Shown: positions 35,450 through 47,105 of the stretch, in pieces
Layout: each line of letters begins with the position of its first letter
Position numbering within the stretch: position 1 is the stretch's first letter
DNA from: Nageia nagi
Lineage: Eukaryota; Pinophyta
Direction of reading: 5' to 3'
DNA: 64,000 nucleotides
Assembly (NCBI GenBank): GCA_050084985.1
Contig: JBITNC010000001.1
Location: forward strand, 30,318,001 to 30,382,000
Position numbers and translations under genes: made by a program
Notes under the pieces: generated by a model
Seen by the model: the letters and a program-made list of their open reading frames with translations, nothing else
Told to the model about the DNA's origin: nothing
Databases searched by the model: none

Positions 35450-37700
35450 ACTAGGGTGTCAAAAATACATTATACAATGGTCACATAGTCATGACCCCTA
35501 TGGAATGGGGTCATCATGCCTCTTATGTCTGCTAAGGGGAGAGTTAGTCTCCCCCTATCCCTTGGTTGAAGCCCCTGATGGGTTTTTCTCTATGAACACT
35601 CCACTCTATCCCACTAATGGAGGAGTTATGAAAATTTTATCTACAACCTATGATATGGCTCATCTCATAGGCCCTCCAATGTTGGTCCCTACCTCCCTTA
35701 TCATCTTTATCTCGATGGCTATGGTTATCTATGTAGTCATCCTCTATAGTGGTGTGGGTTGTTGTACTAAGTGCCCCTTATGATTCTAACTCTAAGAGAC
35801 ACTCTTAGATATGTTTCACATGATGGATGTTATCCTTAAAGCCTCCAAACCCATCAATATCAAATTTGTCTCTATTAGCTAGCATCACTAGGCTAACACC
35901 TTGACTGTCACCCTATCTAAGTTATCTAGGGCATGTTATAGCTTTCTTGCTACATCCCCTTATCCTAATAGGCTCTATCCCCCTAATCCTATCACCATCC
36001 TAGTGAACTATGCCTCTATTTGTGTGTCCATGTTGACCACCACCTATAGTATGCCCTCTTCTAACCTTATCTAGAGTACATTAGTCTATATGCTGACCTT
36101 AATATCTAGGCCCAGACCATCCTCTACTCATTCTTGTAGTACATCTCTCTCCTTGTCCATTGCTATAAATACTATCAAAAGTATTTGCATATCCCCTAGG
36201 AATGTCCTTACCTATCCCTATGGTAATCTAATATGTTCATCTATTGCTTTATCCCCTTACTTAATCATGACCTATCCCTATATGATGTTGACCAGTCCCT
36301 TTGTTGTCACCCATTCTCTACCATTAGCTATACTTGCATGGCATATATCTATGCTTACCATGGTATTGGGTTAGCCTCTCATTTATGAAGGTCCATGATC
36401 ATATCTATAGAATCTCTTGGGGGTGCCACTTAGGAGTCTCAAACTTGATGTCCTACTCTCCTTATTATCGATTGATCTAGCATATTTGTGTCCATGGTAG
36501 GATCACCCTAGTCCTATATTTTCTCATCCTAGGCATCCTCATCATTCCTATTTCCCTCCTCATCTTTTTCCTACTCCTCCTTGACCTCTTCCTCCTCTGT
36601 TCTTGGACCTACACCTCCCTCTAGCACCCATAAGTACATTGATGCTAATGACCCTTTCCTCTCTACCACTATCTAAGATGGTAACAAATCCCTCTAAGGG
36701 ACCCACTATGAATCATATGTGGGGGTGGTCCTTGTGTCATTTACTACCACTCTTACCACTGGGTCATTTGACTCCACATAGGTTAATCTCAAATGTGCTT
36801 GAGCCTCTCAATCAATCCTGCCATATAGCACTAGGTATGGGGGATGTCTTGCACTAGCCCATGCTACCTCTATAACTTCTTGAAGTAGAATATCTCAACA
36901 TATTAGATGTTACACCCTCTAACATGGCACATCCACCTTACCTATGCTATTTTTGCATCTTTCCCAACCCATTATAGTCTTCCTAGGTATGGCTAGAAGA
37001 TCAAATCCTATAGTTGTAGTCCTAGTAGAATTTATTGATGCCACCTTATTTTCCCCTCATGGGGGCATCATCTAGGCCTCTCTCTCTCTTGTGTTCCTAA
37101 TTCCTTGTCTAGGGGAATTTTAGGCCTATCACTAGTGGTATGTCTCTGATCATATCTATTATGTGGATTATTATATGTAGTCCATTAAATCTCCTTGGCT
37201 GAATATGCTCCCAAGCCCATACCTAAAGAAGTAGTGAGGTGTTTAGACATCTCCTCCCACATGCCATAACCACAAACTCATTATTTATCTATGCTAGTAA
37301 GGCTAGCAACTAATTAAAAATTATGTTATCCTACACCATATGAGTGATGATGTTGAACATGTTCCAAGGGAATCTGGATCTCAAGGAATTTGGTAGGATG
37401 AAGGATGAGATTAGCAACATCACCATCACCTCCTAACATCCTAGTTAGCTATATTTATAGAGGGGCATTATAAGCACTCCTTCATTACTTTATCTATCAT
37501 AATTGTAATTTGATCACCCTCTAAGGGTACCCATAGTATCCTATATATGTCTTCAAGTGTCACCATCGTATCCCCTATTAGAAGCATGAAAGTGCGCCTA
37601 ACTAGATTAAATCACTCTTTAAGTGCAATCATGTATGAGGTATCTCCTTTGATAGGGAGAATCTTGGTGGATTCAAAAAGCCCAACCACCTCTAGTCAAT
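35450..37700 (-). pseudogene. Antisense PMD-like ORF of element G1
   Basis: On the minus strand, from about 37690 downwards, one frame reads VVGLFESTKILPIKGDTSYM. After a stop it continues NLVRRTFMLLIGDTMVTLED, IYRILWVPLEG and DQITIMIDKVMKE (about 37600-37480). The block 'G-D-T-M-V-T-L-E-D-I-Y-R-I-L-x-V-P' is the central signature of the plant mobile domain (PF10536), where the family has 'GEMT-TLEDV--L-GLP'. Degraded sequence follows, then an acidic tract EEEEVKEE...EKDEEGNRNDEDA at 36595-36530, as in element A. Further down no motif is clear. The ORF is opposite to gag-pol. Its own promoter would have to lie near the 3' untranslated zone. What it did is unknown. A sense ORF in the same place is not supported. 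Confidence 0.6.
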
Positions 37701-39577
37701 CCTAATTTTCCTAGGTTAGTGTCACTCATACCTCAGTCCATAAAGGTTTAAAATTATACTTGAGTTTTATTTGGTACAAGTTTTGAGGTTTGTGAGTCTT
37801 AATTAGTCAATTTTGCATTATCTATTTCTAAGTTAGTTATCTCTATGTCTATGTTAGTTCTACATGTTTCTTAGTATGCATATTTGCAGTTACATGTAAG
37901 TTCATATTTTTGTTTTTTAGTTTGTTCGATATCAATCAAAATTATTCTTATTAAGGGTGACTAGTTTAACCTAGTCATGTAGGTTTTAAATGACTAGTCC
38001 AATCACCTACATGATCTATCTAGTCATCCTTGACCCATATGATCCTTAAGTCAGGTCATCCCAAGTGAGGATAATTCATAGTCAATCTAAATAGAAAAAA
38101 ATAAAAACCAAAATTTTAACATAAATATATAAATATTAACATTACAAAAAAAAGGTTATTTGAAAGCATTTTAGATGTGTTTAAGCATATTAACATTGCA
38201 AACTCTATAACCTTTGTTAACATTCTTCCATTGTGTGTCACCCTAGAAGCCCTAAGGGAAGTATGGACATTTTGCTAGCGATTCCTTATGAAGTGGTCCT
38301 CCCCCTAATCTTGGTGCTACTTCCATGACTATTTTAATTCTCCATGTGGTCTTCTCCCAACAAATAATGAGTGTAAATGGTCCAAAAATTCCAACCAATC
38401 AGTCTCCTTCCAATAGTACAAAGCCTAAATAGTTCATAAGTCATTTTCAAATGGACACATCAAAGCCTCTTTTCACTTTTTATTTTTTATTTTTACCTTG
38501 ATTAGATCATCCAAGCAATCCTAGATTATTTGGATGATTCTCTAAACCCTAGTCACCAAGATGACCCTAAAGTCATCCAAATGATTTGATCTATCTTAGT
38601 CTCATATTGTAAACCTTTTATCATGATCATCATTTTCTATCCCATTTAGTAAAATGATCAAGCGTCTAACCTTGTCATCCATCACATCTCCTTGTTTGAG
38701 GGTGAGAGCTTTACACATGGTTTAAAATTGCTCAAAATATTACCATTCTTGAAAGGTATAATTTGACTTCATTAGGGCATCTCAGATGCATGGTAAACCT
38801 TTTTTGCATCTTGAGTATGTTTTGGACAATTATTAGCTTGACATGATTGATTGGTGATCAACATACTCAAACTTCATCATTTTTTATTTTATCTTTTTGG
38901 TATAAGTATCATATGCCTACATGTTATAGGCCAATGCTTGGTACGTCTACAAGCCTAAAATCATTTTCTTTCAACTATTGGGGCAAATAAGAGATCATTT
39001 GGTACATTTTCAAGTGTCATAGGCTTGCATGATATGGTTTAATGCTTGGTAGGTCTACCAACCTATGATCTTTCCCTTCGATTGCTAGGGAAAAGCAAAT
39101 TCATACACCCTTAAACTACTAAGGTAAAATAGAGATCATTTACTTTCATGCTACCCTTCAACTTCTAGGGCAAAGCAAAGATCATTTCCCTTTTTAGATG
39201 TAGATTAGACTAGAATAGATTAGATTAGATTAGATAAAAATATTGATTTATTTTTCTAGAGATTACTTAATCCACTTGTTAGATTTTCTCAAAGGTTATT
39301 ATCATGAGGTCCAATTCCATCTTATATGTCTTTTCATGTGCTAAAACTAGATTTAGTTAGATCCTCATGATGCTTGAATCAATATTATATGGCTTGTCAT
39401 GCACTATAAGTAGACTCAATTTGAGTGATTGAGATGATATTATATGGCCTATCATGCACCAAAATTAGCTCTCATCCTGATCATTTTGCTATCATTTATA
39501 ATTTTATCAATTTACGATTTAACATATTTTGTACTTAGCTTCTCATAGGTTTGAATATGAGCACAAAAAGGGGCAAC
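37701..39577 (+). other. Element G1 3' untranslated zone with polypurine tract
   Basis: Non-coding. Locally repeated phrases occur around 38930-39190: 'cttggtacgtctac/cttggtaggtctacc', 'aaagcaa.gatcatttcc' and 'cattttcttt.aactattgggg', each two or three times. These suggest short tandem duplications. A pair 'tatatgg.cttgtcatgcac' lies at 39387 and 39440. The stretch ends in aaaaaggggcaac, the polypurine tract next to the 3' LTR. It is also where a promoter for the antisense ORF would have to lie. Confidence 0.5.
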
Positions 39578-40763
39578 TGTAAACACCCTAAAATTGTATT
39601 TTACATTATTAACAAAGTTATAATAAAATTTATGGAGTTTATAATATCATGTACTATTATGTCTTCTTAATATATTTTTACAACACTTTTAATTAGTTTG
39701 ATTAACACCATTTTAATCTTTAAGTACTTCTAACACTTTGGTTCCATTTTCCCAGACTACTGCTCAATCATCCAAATGACCCTGTAGATTATACAATCAT
39801 TTGGATGATCTTGTTCAAGGTTTATAAAAGGAATATGGGCTCACTTTTCAATACCTTCTAGAAATTATTTCATAGGTTATGCAATTACTATACTTGAATG
39901 GACATGCATCTAAGTTTGGGATATCAGATTCAAAGGGTTACATTAAGTCTTAAGCCTACATCTTCATGCCTTGGGATCACTTCTCCATGCTCCATGGATT
40001 GAGGTACCTTGTGTAAATTGATGAGATTATGTTATTAATCATTATTTTCATGAGTATTTGTAGGTTTTAAAGCTTTAAATAAACCTCCATTGAATACTTG
40101 TATCCTTCCTTGAATTGAATATTTATTGTTGTTTGGCATATAGGCACACTTAGGCTAATATTCACATCTATGATTTTAACATAGATTTTGATCTTTAATG
40201 TTTAAACCTTAGGGTTTTAAGGGTATTTATTATGTCATTAGTCTTGTTAACATTATATCTATCTTTGTTTTCTTCCATCCATTGTTATTTGTAATATTTG
40301 ATCATATTAGGCAAATCTTTATGCATGCATAGGCTTTGAGTAGTCTTTTTCACATCATTGCCAATATTATCATTTAGAATTATCAAATTTTATTGCATAA
40401 AATTTTTCTATAGTCTACATTTATAGATCATATTTGCATTATAGGCATTTTAATCATTTATACTATGCTCTTGATTATGGGCAAAGGAGGCTTACAACCC
40501 TTTTGAATTAGGGTTCCAACCCACTTGGATTGTCACAAGGTCCCAAGGACTTGTGATTTGAAGCCTCCTATAATTTATTTTCATTCCTTTTATGTCTAGA
40601 GAGCTTCTTGCATTAGTGAATTACAAAGGATAATTTCTAAACCCATGTTTGTCAATCTTATCAATAACTCATATAGGAAAATAGATGCAAATCTATCAAG
40701 ATCCTTGGAATTCCTCATAAATATTTTGAGTGGTTAAGGTACAAGGGTTTTGAGTTATTTACA
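39578..40763 (+). repeat. Element G1, 3' LTR
   Basis: Starts TGTAAACACC after the polypurine tract and ends gagttatttaca. Aligned with the 5' LTR throughout. It is followed by aatat, the right-hand target duplication (left copy aatag). Confidence 0.85.
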
Positions 40764-41534
40764 AATATAATTTGAGGTATGTAGCCTTTTCTTTGATTTT
40801 TTAAGGGTTGGGTTTAAGCAAAAGGCCAAACTATGCATTTAGTGTTCCTTGTGATAGAATTGCTTTGGCAAGCATTTGATTATGGAGTTTTATATCCTGA
40901 GGTATTGTCATTTCCTTTTTCTTGGGTCTCTTCTTCAAGCTTACTAGAGTGTTTGGGTCAACTATGAATTTGGTGTTGATTTTTGGGCTTCCTCTACTAC
41001 TTACTTTGGATTTTTTAGTTTTTAATGTTTTGCATTATCTCCTTCCACCTAGGGCTATGGTATTTGTTCTTGAGTTTAAGATAGGAGTGATCTCTATATT
41101 GACTTACTTTTTCAATGATACATGTCATATAAGTCATGCATTATGATCTAAATATGATTCAAAGCATGTGAGATAAAGATAAGTATCTTGTAATACATTA
41201 GAATCTTGTATAAATGTAATATTGGTATAACATAAAAAGTAAATTAGCCCTTTATGATCCTTATCTTCATTTTATGCTAAGAGAATTCTTTAATTAAATC
41301 TAGTTTATGTGGTTCAATTTTCAATTAGGCCATGTCATAATTTTGAAATAATTCAATTGAATAATTCTCTTAAATAAAATGATTTATAATTAAAAGTTAT
41401 GATTTACTAGGATCCTCAAATGCAAGTTTTCCCTTATAAGGGTTTTAATCTTACTCTTCTATATTATAAAATTGCATGTATATGTGATTTAAAAAACTAA
41501 AATAAATAAAGCAAATAATATATAACAAATAATT

Positions 41535-41541
41535 ACATATA

Positions 41542-41581
<40 letters not shown>
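41535..41581. repeat. (AT)n microsatellite
   Basis: About 47 bases of AT with one break (atta) near 41548. Confidence 0.9.
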
Positions 41582-41623
41582 TATAGTAAATATATATTAT
41601 AGTTCCACTTTGAATTAAGCTCT

Positions 41624-41643
41624 AAGTTTTTTTTTTTTTTTTT
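41624..41643. repeat. Poly-T run
   Basis: About twenty consecutive T bases after 'ctctaag'. It could be the tail of a minus-strand retroposon, but no body was identified next to it. Confidence 0.7.
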
Positions 41644-41874
41644 AATGAGGTATTACAACAATAGGAAAGAAGTATGTTGTTGTCTACAAAAATATCAAAT
41701 GTATCCTCTTAATAGTTTGTAAGACTTCTCAAACTCATCTATCAATCTACTAATAATTTCAAATATTAGCAATATCTTAAGAATATTTGTAATATTCAAC
41801 TTATTTCCCAAGATTTAATGAGGTTCAATAACAAATACAATCATACTAAGTACAAGAAGATGCAACTTTAGGTC

Positions 41875-42432
41875 TAAGAGAACTAAGCCTAAATGAATAA
41901 ATATTTAATCTATATAGATCTTGTGAAAGCTCTCTAAAATATCATCATAATAACATAAACACAATAGTCAATCTCATAAAGTTGACAATAATATAAATTG
42001 ATTCCTCCAATCAAGAGAGTACATCCACTAATCTAATATCTTATTATTCTCAAAGAGCACTCTCATACAAGGCCTCTTTCTACTTCTCCTAACAATCCTA
42101 GAGCATAATATTTCTATAAATTTGAGTTATTAATATTAAGGAGAAGGCCCTCTATTTATAGGCCAAAATCATCCCTTAGATTACTTTTTAACGATTATAC
42201 AATGTTATGATATATGTCACCCTTTGACCCAAAGGGCATTCTCATGTGATTGAGTGTAGAAAAAGTTACATTATTTTATTCAAAAATACTTAAAAGGTAT
42301 CTAGGGATAATTTTAAGTATTAATGAATTTATATTATCATATTTACTAAATACGTAAGGCATATAGAATACCTTTAAGTATTAAGTGAATTACATAAAGA
42401 GACCTTACAATAATGCATTATACATTCCAACA
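41875..42432 (-). repeat. Element D, 3' LTR
   Basis: Minus-strand reading starts TGTTGGAATGTATAATGC at 42432 and ends tagttctctta at 41875. Matches 56751-57289 and, more distantly, 59271-59719. A purine-rich attaagaaaaag lies directly outside its start (42433-42444), the likely polypurine tract. Confidence 0.85.
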
Positions 42433-42890
42433 CTTTTTCTTAATGTAATATAGGGTAGAGTGAAGAGAAGAAAAGAAATAGAGACTAAGAGAGAGTTATC
42501 CTTCATAGAAATACAATTGAAGAGGAGAACATTTACATCTTTGAGAAATAAGCAAAATCTTAGATTAAGGCTCATTACATTACCATTTAAAAAAATAGTT
42601 TATAATACAATCATTAATTGTAATTGGTTTCACTATATAAAGTATTCATTCAACAACAAGTTGACATGATGAACCTTCATGAGCCTACCTACTTGAAGTA
42701 GGTAAAATGCACTCTCAAGAAGAAACCTATAAGCTATAAGTAGCTCATAAACAAGATCAATTATATGTATCATATAAATATTAAAATCAACATAATATAG
42801 ATGAATCAATTAATGCCATCCATAAACTAATCAATGGTACACTATAAGTCATCACGAAGATTCCAAGCCAATAGAGCATAAGCATATATG

Positions 42891-43165
42891 AGTTCCTAAT
42901 ATATGGATAATAGAATAGTGTCAAAATGAATATACTAGTTCCTCATATATGGCTAACTAAAATAGTTGTAGCAGAACTATCATATGCTCCAAAATGTATA
43001 ATTAGTTCCTTAAATGAAGCGAACTAATAATGAAGTTGTATATCATATGCTAAAAAATGTATAAATAGTTCCTCACATTGAAAAAAATAACCATAAAGTT
43101 ATCCATCATATGCTAAAAAAATGTACAACTAATTCCTTTCATGGAGAGAACTAATCACAAAGGTG
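42891..43165. repeat. 64-bp tandem repeat in the 3' part of element D
   Basis: Units begin with agttcctnat/agttccttaa at about 42891, 42937, 43004, 43067 and 43131, spaced 46, 67, 63 and 64 bases apart. The shared second half is 'catatgct..aaaatgtat'. The array lies between the RNase H end and the 3' LTR. The small open frame 43141-43332 on the plus strand runs out of the last unit and has no recognisable motif. Confidence 0.7.
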
Positions 43166-43499
43166 TACATAAAGATCAACACTATACAACCAAGAGGTCT
43201 TCTAAGAATGAAGTTATCATGATAGACATGAATTCAACAATAATTCAACATTCAGTCTCCCTTGAGGGAAACTTCACCAACCTGATAGATTCTTTAAATT
43301 TATATAATTGGGCTTCAAAAAGGAGTTGGTGAATAAACTAGCAAAGTATAGGATTGATAGATAATATTGCAATTGTAAGATATCATCTAGAACCTTTACA
43401 TTGATAAAATATGCTTCTATTTGAATATATTTTTTCTTTTATGGAGTGTAAGGTTCTTTACCAAAGTAATAGCTGAATAATTATTTAAAAAAATAAAAA

Positions 43500-43945
43500 A
43501 TGGGTGAACTTGCTCATACCTAATTTCTTTTAAAATGTGCCTCAATCAAATAACTTCCCAAGTTTCAACCAACATGACATGATATTCTACATTTATGTTG
43601 GAGAGAGCAGTAATAAGCTACTTCTTAAAATCCCAAAATATAGCACCTAAATTGATGCTAAATAAATAATTTGAGGTTGATTTTTTGTAATCTTTATCTC
43701 CCTCATAGTCAGAATTTGAGAACCCTAAAAGAATAAATGAGACTAACTTAAAGTACTTAAGAGCAAGATCCTTCATTATCATAGCATACCTCAAGATTTT
43801 TTTAACATTGAGGTGTTGAATATATGTTTATTACATAAACCATACCATAAGATTTACTGCAAAGGTAATATCTATCCTAGAGATAGTCAAATAAAGATTA
43901 CTATTAATTAATTTCTTGTAAGCTATAGCATCTTCCAACTAAGAG
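43500..43945 (-). pseudogene. Element D RNase H remnant
   Basis: Read on the minus strand, fragments match Copia RNase H in order. RIDITFAVNLMVWFM and HLNVKKILRYAMIMKDLALK come first (about 43880-43745). LLGFSNSDYEGDKDYKKSTS follows (about 43725-43665), then YLFSINLGAIFWDFKK and ALSNINVEYHVM, ending near 43560. The Asp of the SDSDY block is kept, whereas the E of 'STEAEY' has become V (NVEY). Stops (TAA/TAG) interrupt two places. Confidence 0.7.
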
Positions 43946-44600
43946 TTGGAGCTAAGAGATAGAGTGATTTTAGAAGATACTAGGATTGTAGTAGGTTTGC
44001 ACTCCTCTATTCCAAACTTTTGTAATATATCTAATATATACTTAGATTGATTAAGATAAGTATAATCCTTGTATTGGTACACTTGCATACCAAGGTAGTA
44101 GTGCAAGAGACTAAGATTAGTCATTTAAAATATTTTCTTAAGTTTGGATATACACTCTTGGATGATTTTAACATTATTTTATATGATGAATAAACCATCC
44201 ACATAGAGAAGAATAAATATCAAATCTTATTCCTTATTGAACATATATAGATATGCATCAAAAAATCACTTAGAAAACCAAATATCTTTAAAGTATCTTA
44301 AAATCTTTTTATACCAAGTTCTAGGTACTTGCTTAAGTCCATACAAAAACTTATTTAACTTGCATGAAAAAGACTCTTTATCTTCTATAACAAACCCTTT
44401 TGGTTCCAAGTCACCATTGAAAAAAATACTCTTGATATCAAATTGAAAAACTTTCCATCCCTGAGCTATTGAAAGAGCAAGGATTAACGTGATTGTAAGA
44501 ATCTTTTCCACTAGATCAAAGGTCTACTCATAATCAATGTTGTATTTCTGAGTGAAACCCTTAACTACTAACCTTGCCATGTATTTGTTAATTTCTCTAA
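43939..44600 (-). pseudogene. Element D reverse transcriptase remnant
   Basis: From 44511 down, the frame contains LALSIAQGWKVFQFDIKSIF, FNGDL and LYGLKQVPRTWYKKI, the core of Copia RTs (RVT_2). The catalytic box at 44205-44194 reads YVDG, so the second of the two catalytic Asp residues of YVDD is replaced by Gly, and a stop follows soon after. The next fragment (44124-43939) gives LSLLHYYLGMQVYQYKD and YLNQSKYILDILQKFGIEEC. This RT cannot have been active in its present form. Upstream of 44511 the finger region is present but badly decayed. Confidence 0.82.
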
Positions 44601-44999
44601 CTAAATTATATTTTAACTTGTAAATACACTTATTGTGAATCATATTTCATTCATTGGCTAGGGAACCAAGTACCAAGTTTAATTTTTTATCAAAGCCTCA
44701 TATTCCACTTTCATGGCTTCCATATAGCATTTGTTCTTCAAAGCTTCTTTGAAAGATGAAGGCTCATTCTTACTATCATTTTTTGGAAAATAAGGATTTA
44801 TTTAAGGTTCTAATTCTTATTGTATTTTATGTTGGAGAATGTTTCTTATGAGGTGATTTATCTACACTAATATCCATCCAATTAGGTGCAATATAAGAGT
44901 CATAAAGATCATCCAAATCCTCATAAGAAGTAGATTCCTTAGGAAGTTCAATGAACTTTATATCCCTCAAGATGAACACTAATATAGAGGAAGAAGAGT

Positions 45000-45870
45000 A
45001 GAGTATGTACCCTCTATGCTAACCATCATATCCCACAAATATACACTTTTCATATCTCTTGTCTAATTTCTTCCTTTTCTTAAAAATAATAAAGGCATAA
45101 GCATCATAACCAAAAACCTTAAAGTGAGATATGTTATGTTTCTTTCCCATCCATGCCTCATATGGGGTTTCAACTTCAAACACTTTCATAAAATACCTAT
45201 TCAGAGTGTAGATCATAGTGCTCACAGTTTCATCTTATAAGAAACTAGGGAGATTTCTCAACATGTAGTTATCCATTTTTTAAATGGTTCTATTCTTTCT
45301 TTTGATAACACCATTTTGCTAAGGGATGTAAGGGATCATGAACTATATTTTAATTTTATATTTAGAATAATAATCATTAAAATCATTGCTATTATACTCA
45401 CCCCCATTATTAGATATCAACATCTTGATCTTGAAATTGGTCTGATTTTCAACTAAGATTTTGAAATCTTTATACCTATTAAAAGTTTGATCATTTTGCT
45501 CTAAAAGATAACCAAATGTCATCCTACTAAATTTTTCAATGAAGGTCAAGACATATGATGCTACCCCAAGATACTTAATCTAAAATGGATTCATAAAATC
45601 TAAATACATAAGTTGAAGAGGTTATGTTGCCTTTATTGCCTTATCTTTCTCAAAATTTTACCTATTCATCTTGCCTAGGATGCACTTCTCACAAAGACCA
45701 ATTATGGGTGATATCATAGATAAAATTTTCATAAATTCTTGATATTTCATGACTTGAATACTTTTATAGTTAAGGTGGCCTAATTTATGGTGCCAAATAT
45801 TTCTCCTAGAGAAAACATTCATACCAAGGAACATATTTTTTTTTACTTGATCCATAATGTAGAGATCATC
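45000..45870 (-). pseudogene. Element D pre-integrase and integrase remnant
   Basis: The frame 45855-45658 contains WHHKLGHLNYKSI and LCEKCILGK, the zinc-binding HHCC region. After a frame change, 45549-45343 reads FIEKFSRMTFGYLLEQNDQT, NFKIKMLISNNGGEYNSNDF. The usual DDFSR has become EKFSR and the usual DNGGEY has become NNGGEY (near 45412-45392), so two catalytic Asp positions are lost. The 45225-45019 frame gives TPYEAWMGKKHNISHFKVFG and KCIFVGYDG, the normal domain end. Copia integrases sit upstream of RT as here. Confidence 0.82.
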
Positions 45871-46077
45871 TTTCGTGATCCTTTCACCAAAGTGGAAAGT
45901 ACCTTATTCATGAACCAAGAGTGTGAATTGAACTTGAATGAGTATCCTTTCCTTGTAACCTAAATTACAGAAAGAAGGTTCATATTGAATTTAAGGACAC
46001 AAAGTATATTTTCAAGAATGTTTCTTACAACAACACACTCTTAATACATTGAACTTAAAGGATTGATTTATCACCTA

Positions 46078-47105
46078 TCATAATTGCATATTTTCTATAC
46101 TTATATAAATTTTCAAACATAACCTTTTCAAAACACATGTGATTTGTGCACCCAAAGTCAATAATCTAATTAGACTCAAGAAAATGTGAGAATTGGAGTA
46201 AAGATCACAAACATAAGCATATTTCTTATTCTCCTTCTTTATTTTAAAGTTGTTTAATTTTTCAAATCCTTTTCCACCTTTATATTTCTTTTTTTTATAG
46301 CAATCAAATTCCCTATGACCATATATGCCACAAAAATTATAGTTAATATCTAATTTAGCTTTGGATTTGCTATACTTATCGTGGCCTTTTTGTTGTTTGT
46401 TTCCTCCTTTATTGAAATACTTTTTTAGAGCATGGAAATAATTATTTTGGATATTGAATTTATTTTTGAAGTAATTCTTCACTAGCCTAAGTGCCATAGG
46501 ATACTCCTTAAGAGTGTAAATCGATAACTTTTTATTAAGTGTTTCCTCATGTTTCAAAAGAAGCCTTGAAATATTTTTCAAGGAGAATACTTTTTCTTTA
46601 TCATCGAGCCTCATTTCAATGACTATTACAAAGTGATTGAATTTAGTAAAGAGAATTTGAAAAATGATGAACACTATAAACTCATTATGATATAATTGCA
46701 ACCACACCCTACAATTTGGGTCCTAAGGTTAATAATCTTGTTCAAATATATTGCAACACTTTCATTTTTCTCTTGATGTGATCATAATAATTTCTAAAGA
46801 ATGATGAACCTCCTAGAGAATTTGGTGTTGAGGTAGATTTTATTCAACTGTCCTAAGCTTCCTTTATAGAGTTTGAAGAAAAGATCATGAGAAAGATTTT
46901 TTCTGACATTACATAAAATATCATAAAGGTTTCCAACTTATTCTTTATGTTATAAGTCTTAAGTGTCTTTTTCTCAATTATAGCAACTTGATTTTCATTT
47001 ATAATTTACCATAATTTTTATGATTTGAGCTTTATTTTTATCATAGGTTCCTAAATACCATAGTTAGAACCATCTACAATGTACTTAGATGAAAAAGAGT
47101 CCCCC
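46078..47105 (-). pseudogene. Element D gag remnant with zinc knuckle
   Basis: The N-terminal part is decayed (47105-46710), with IVDGSNYGI and KRKMKVLQYI matching gag of element E. From 46707 an open frame of 209 codons runs through FVIVIEMRLDDKEKVFSLKN and LLLKHEETLNKKLS. Lys/Gln/Gly-rich sequence follows, then the knuckle YNFCGIYGHREFDC (about 46345-46300). A CCHC knuckle is C-x2-C-x4-H-x4-C, and here the first Cys is Tyr. The family function is RNA packaging into particles. Confidence 0.75.

Larger units (their letters stand above)
21843..40763 (+). mobile_element. Element G1: 18.9-kb Ty3/Gypsy (Tat-like) retrotransposon with antisense PMD-like ORF
   Basis: The LTRs are 21843-23012 and 39578-40763. 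Flanks are aatag (21838-21842) and aatat (40764-40768), a decayed 5-bp duplication. Sense genes run gag (24.3-27.1 kb), protease (27.5-28.1), a spacer ORF, RT (29.4-30.4), RNase H plus a second RNase H-like domain (30.4-31.3) and integrase (31.3-32.7). Then come 2.7 kb of pyrimidine-rich DNA, an antisense PMD-like ORF (35.4-37.7 kb) and a 1.8-kb 3' untranslated zone. The length, domain order with an extra RNase H, and antisense ORF fit the Tat lineage of Gypsy elements (the group of Ogre, Grande and RIRE2). Every frame carries stops. By eye about one base in seven differs between the first parts of the LTRs, so the insertion is ancient. Confidence 0.8.
40764..41874. other. Host or older repeat DNA between G1 and D
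   Basis: Continues the DNA that originally flanked element A on the right: base 40769 completes its ATAGA duplication. The 74-codon frame at 40922-41146 is hydrophobic and unrecognised. The interval contains an AT microsatellite, a T20 run and, at its right end (41870-41874, aggtc), the target duplication of element D. Confidence 0.5.

Noticed and set aside
35418-36857. Several plus-strand ORFs of 84-121 codons
   Set aside because: They lie opposite the antisense PMD-like ORF and are its reverse-strand shadows with no motifs.
42891-43165. CRISPR-like array
   Set aside because: Units are contiguous and diverged, with no unique spacers, in plant retrotransposon DNA. It is an ordinary tandem repeat.
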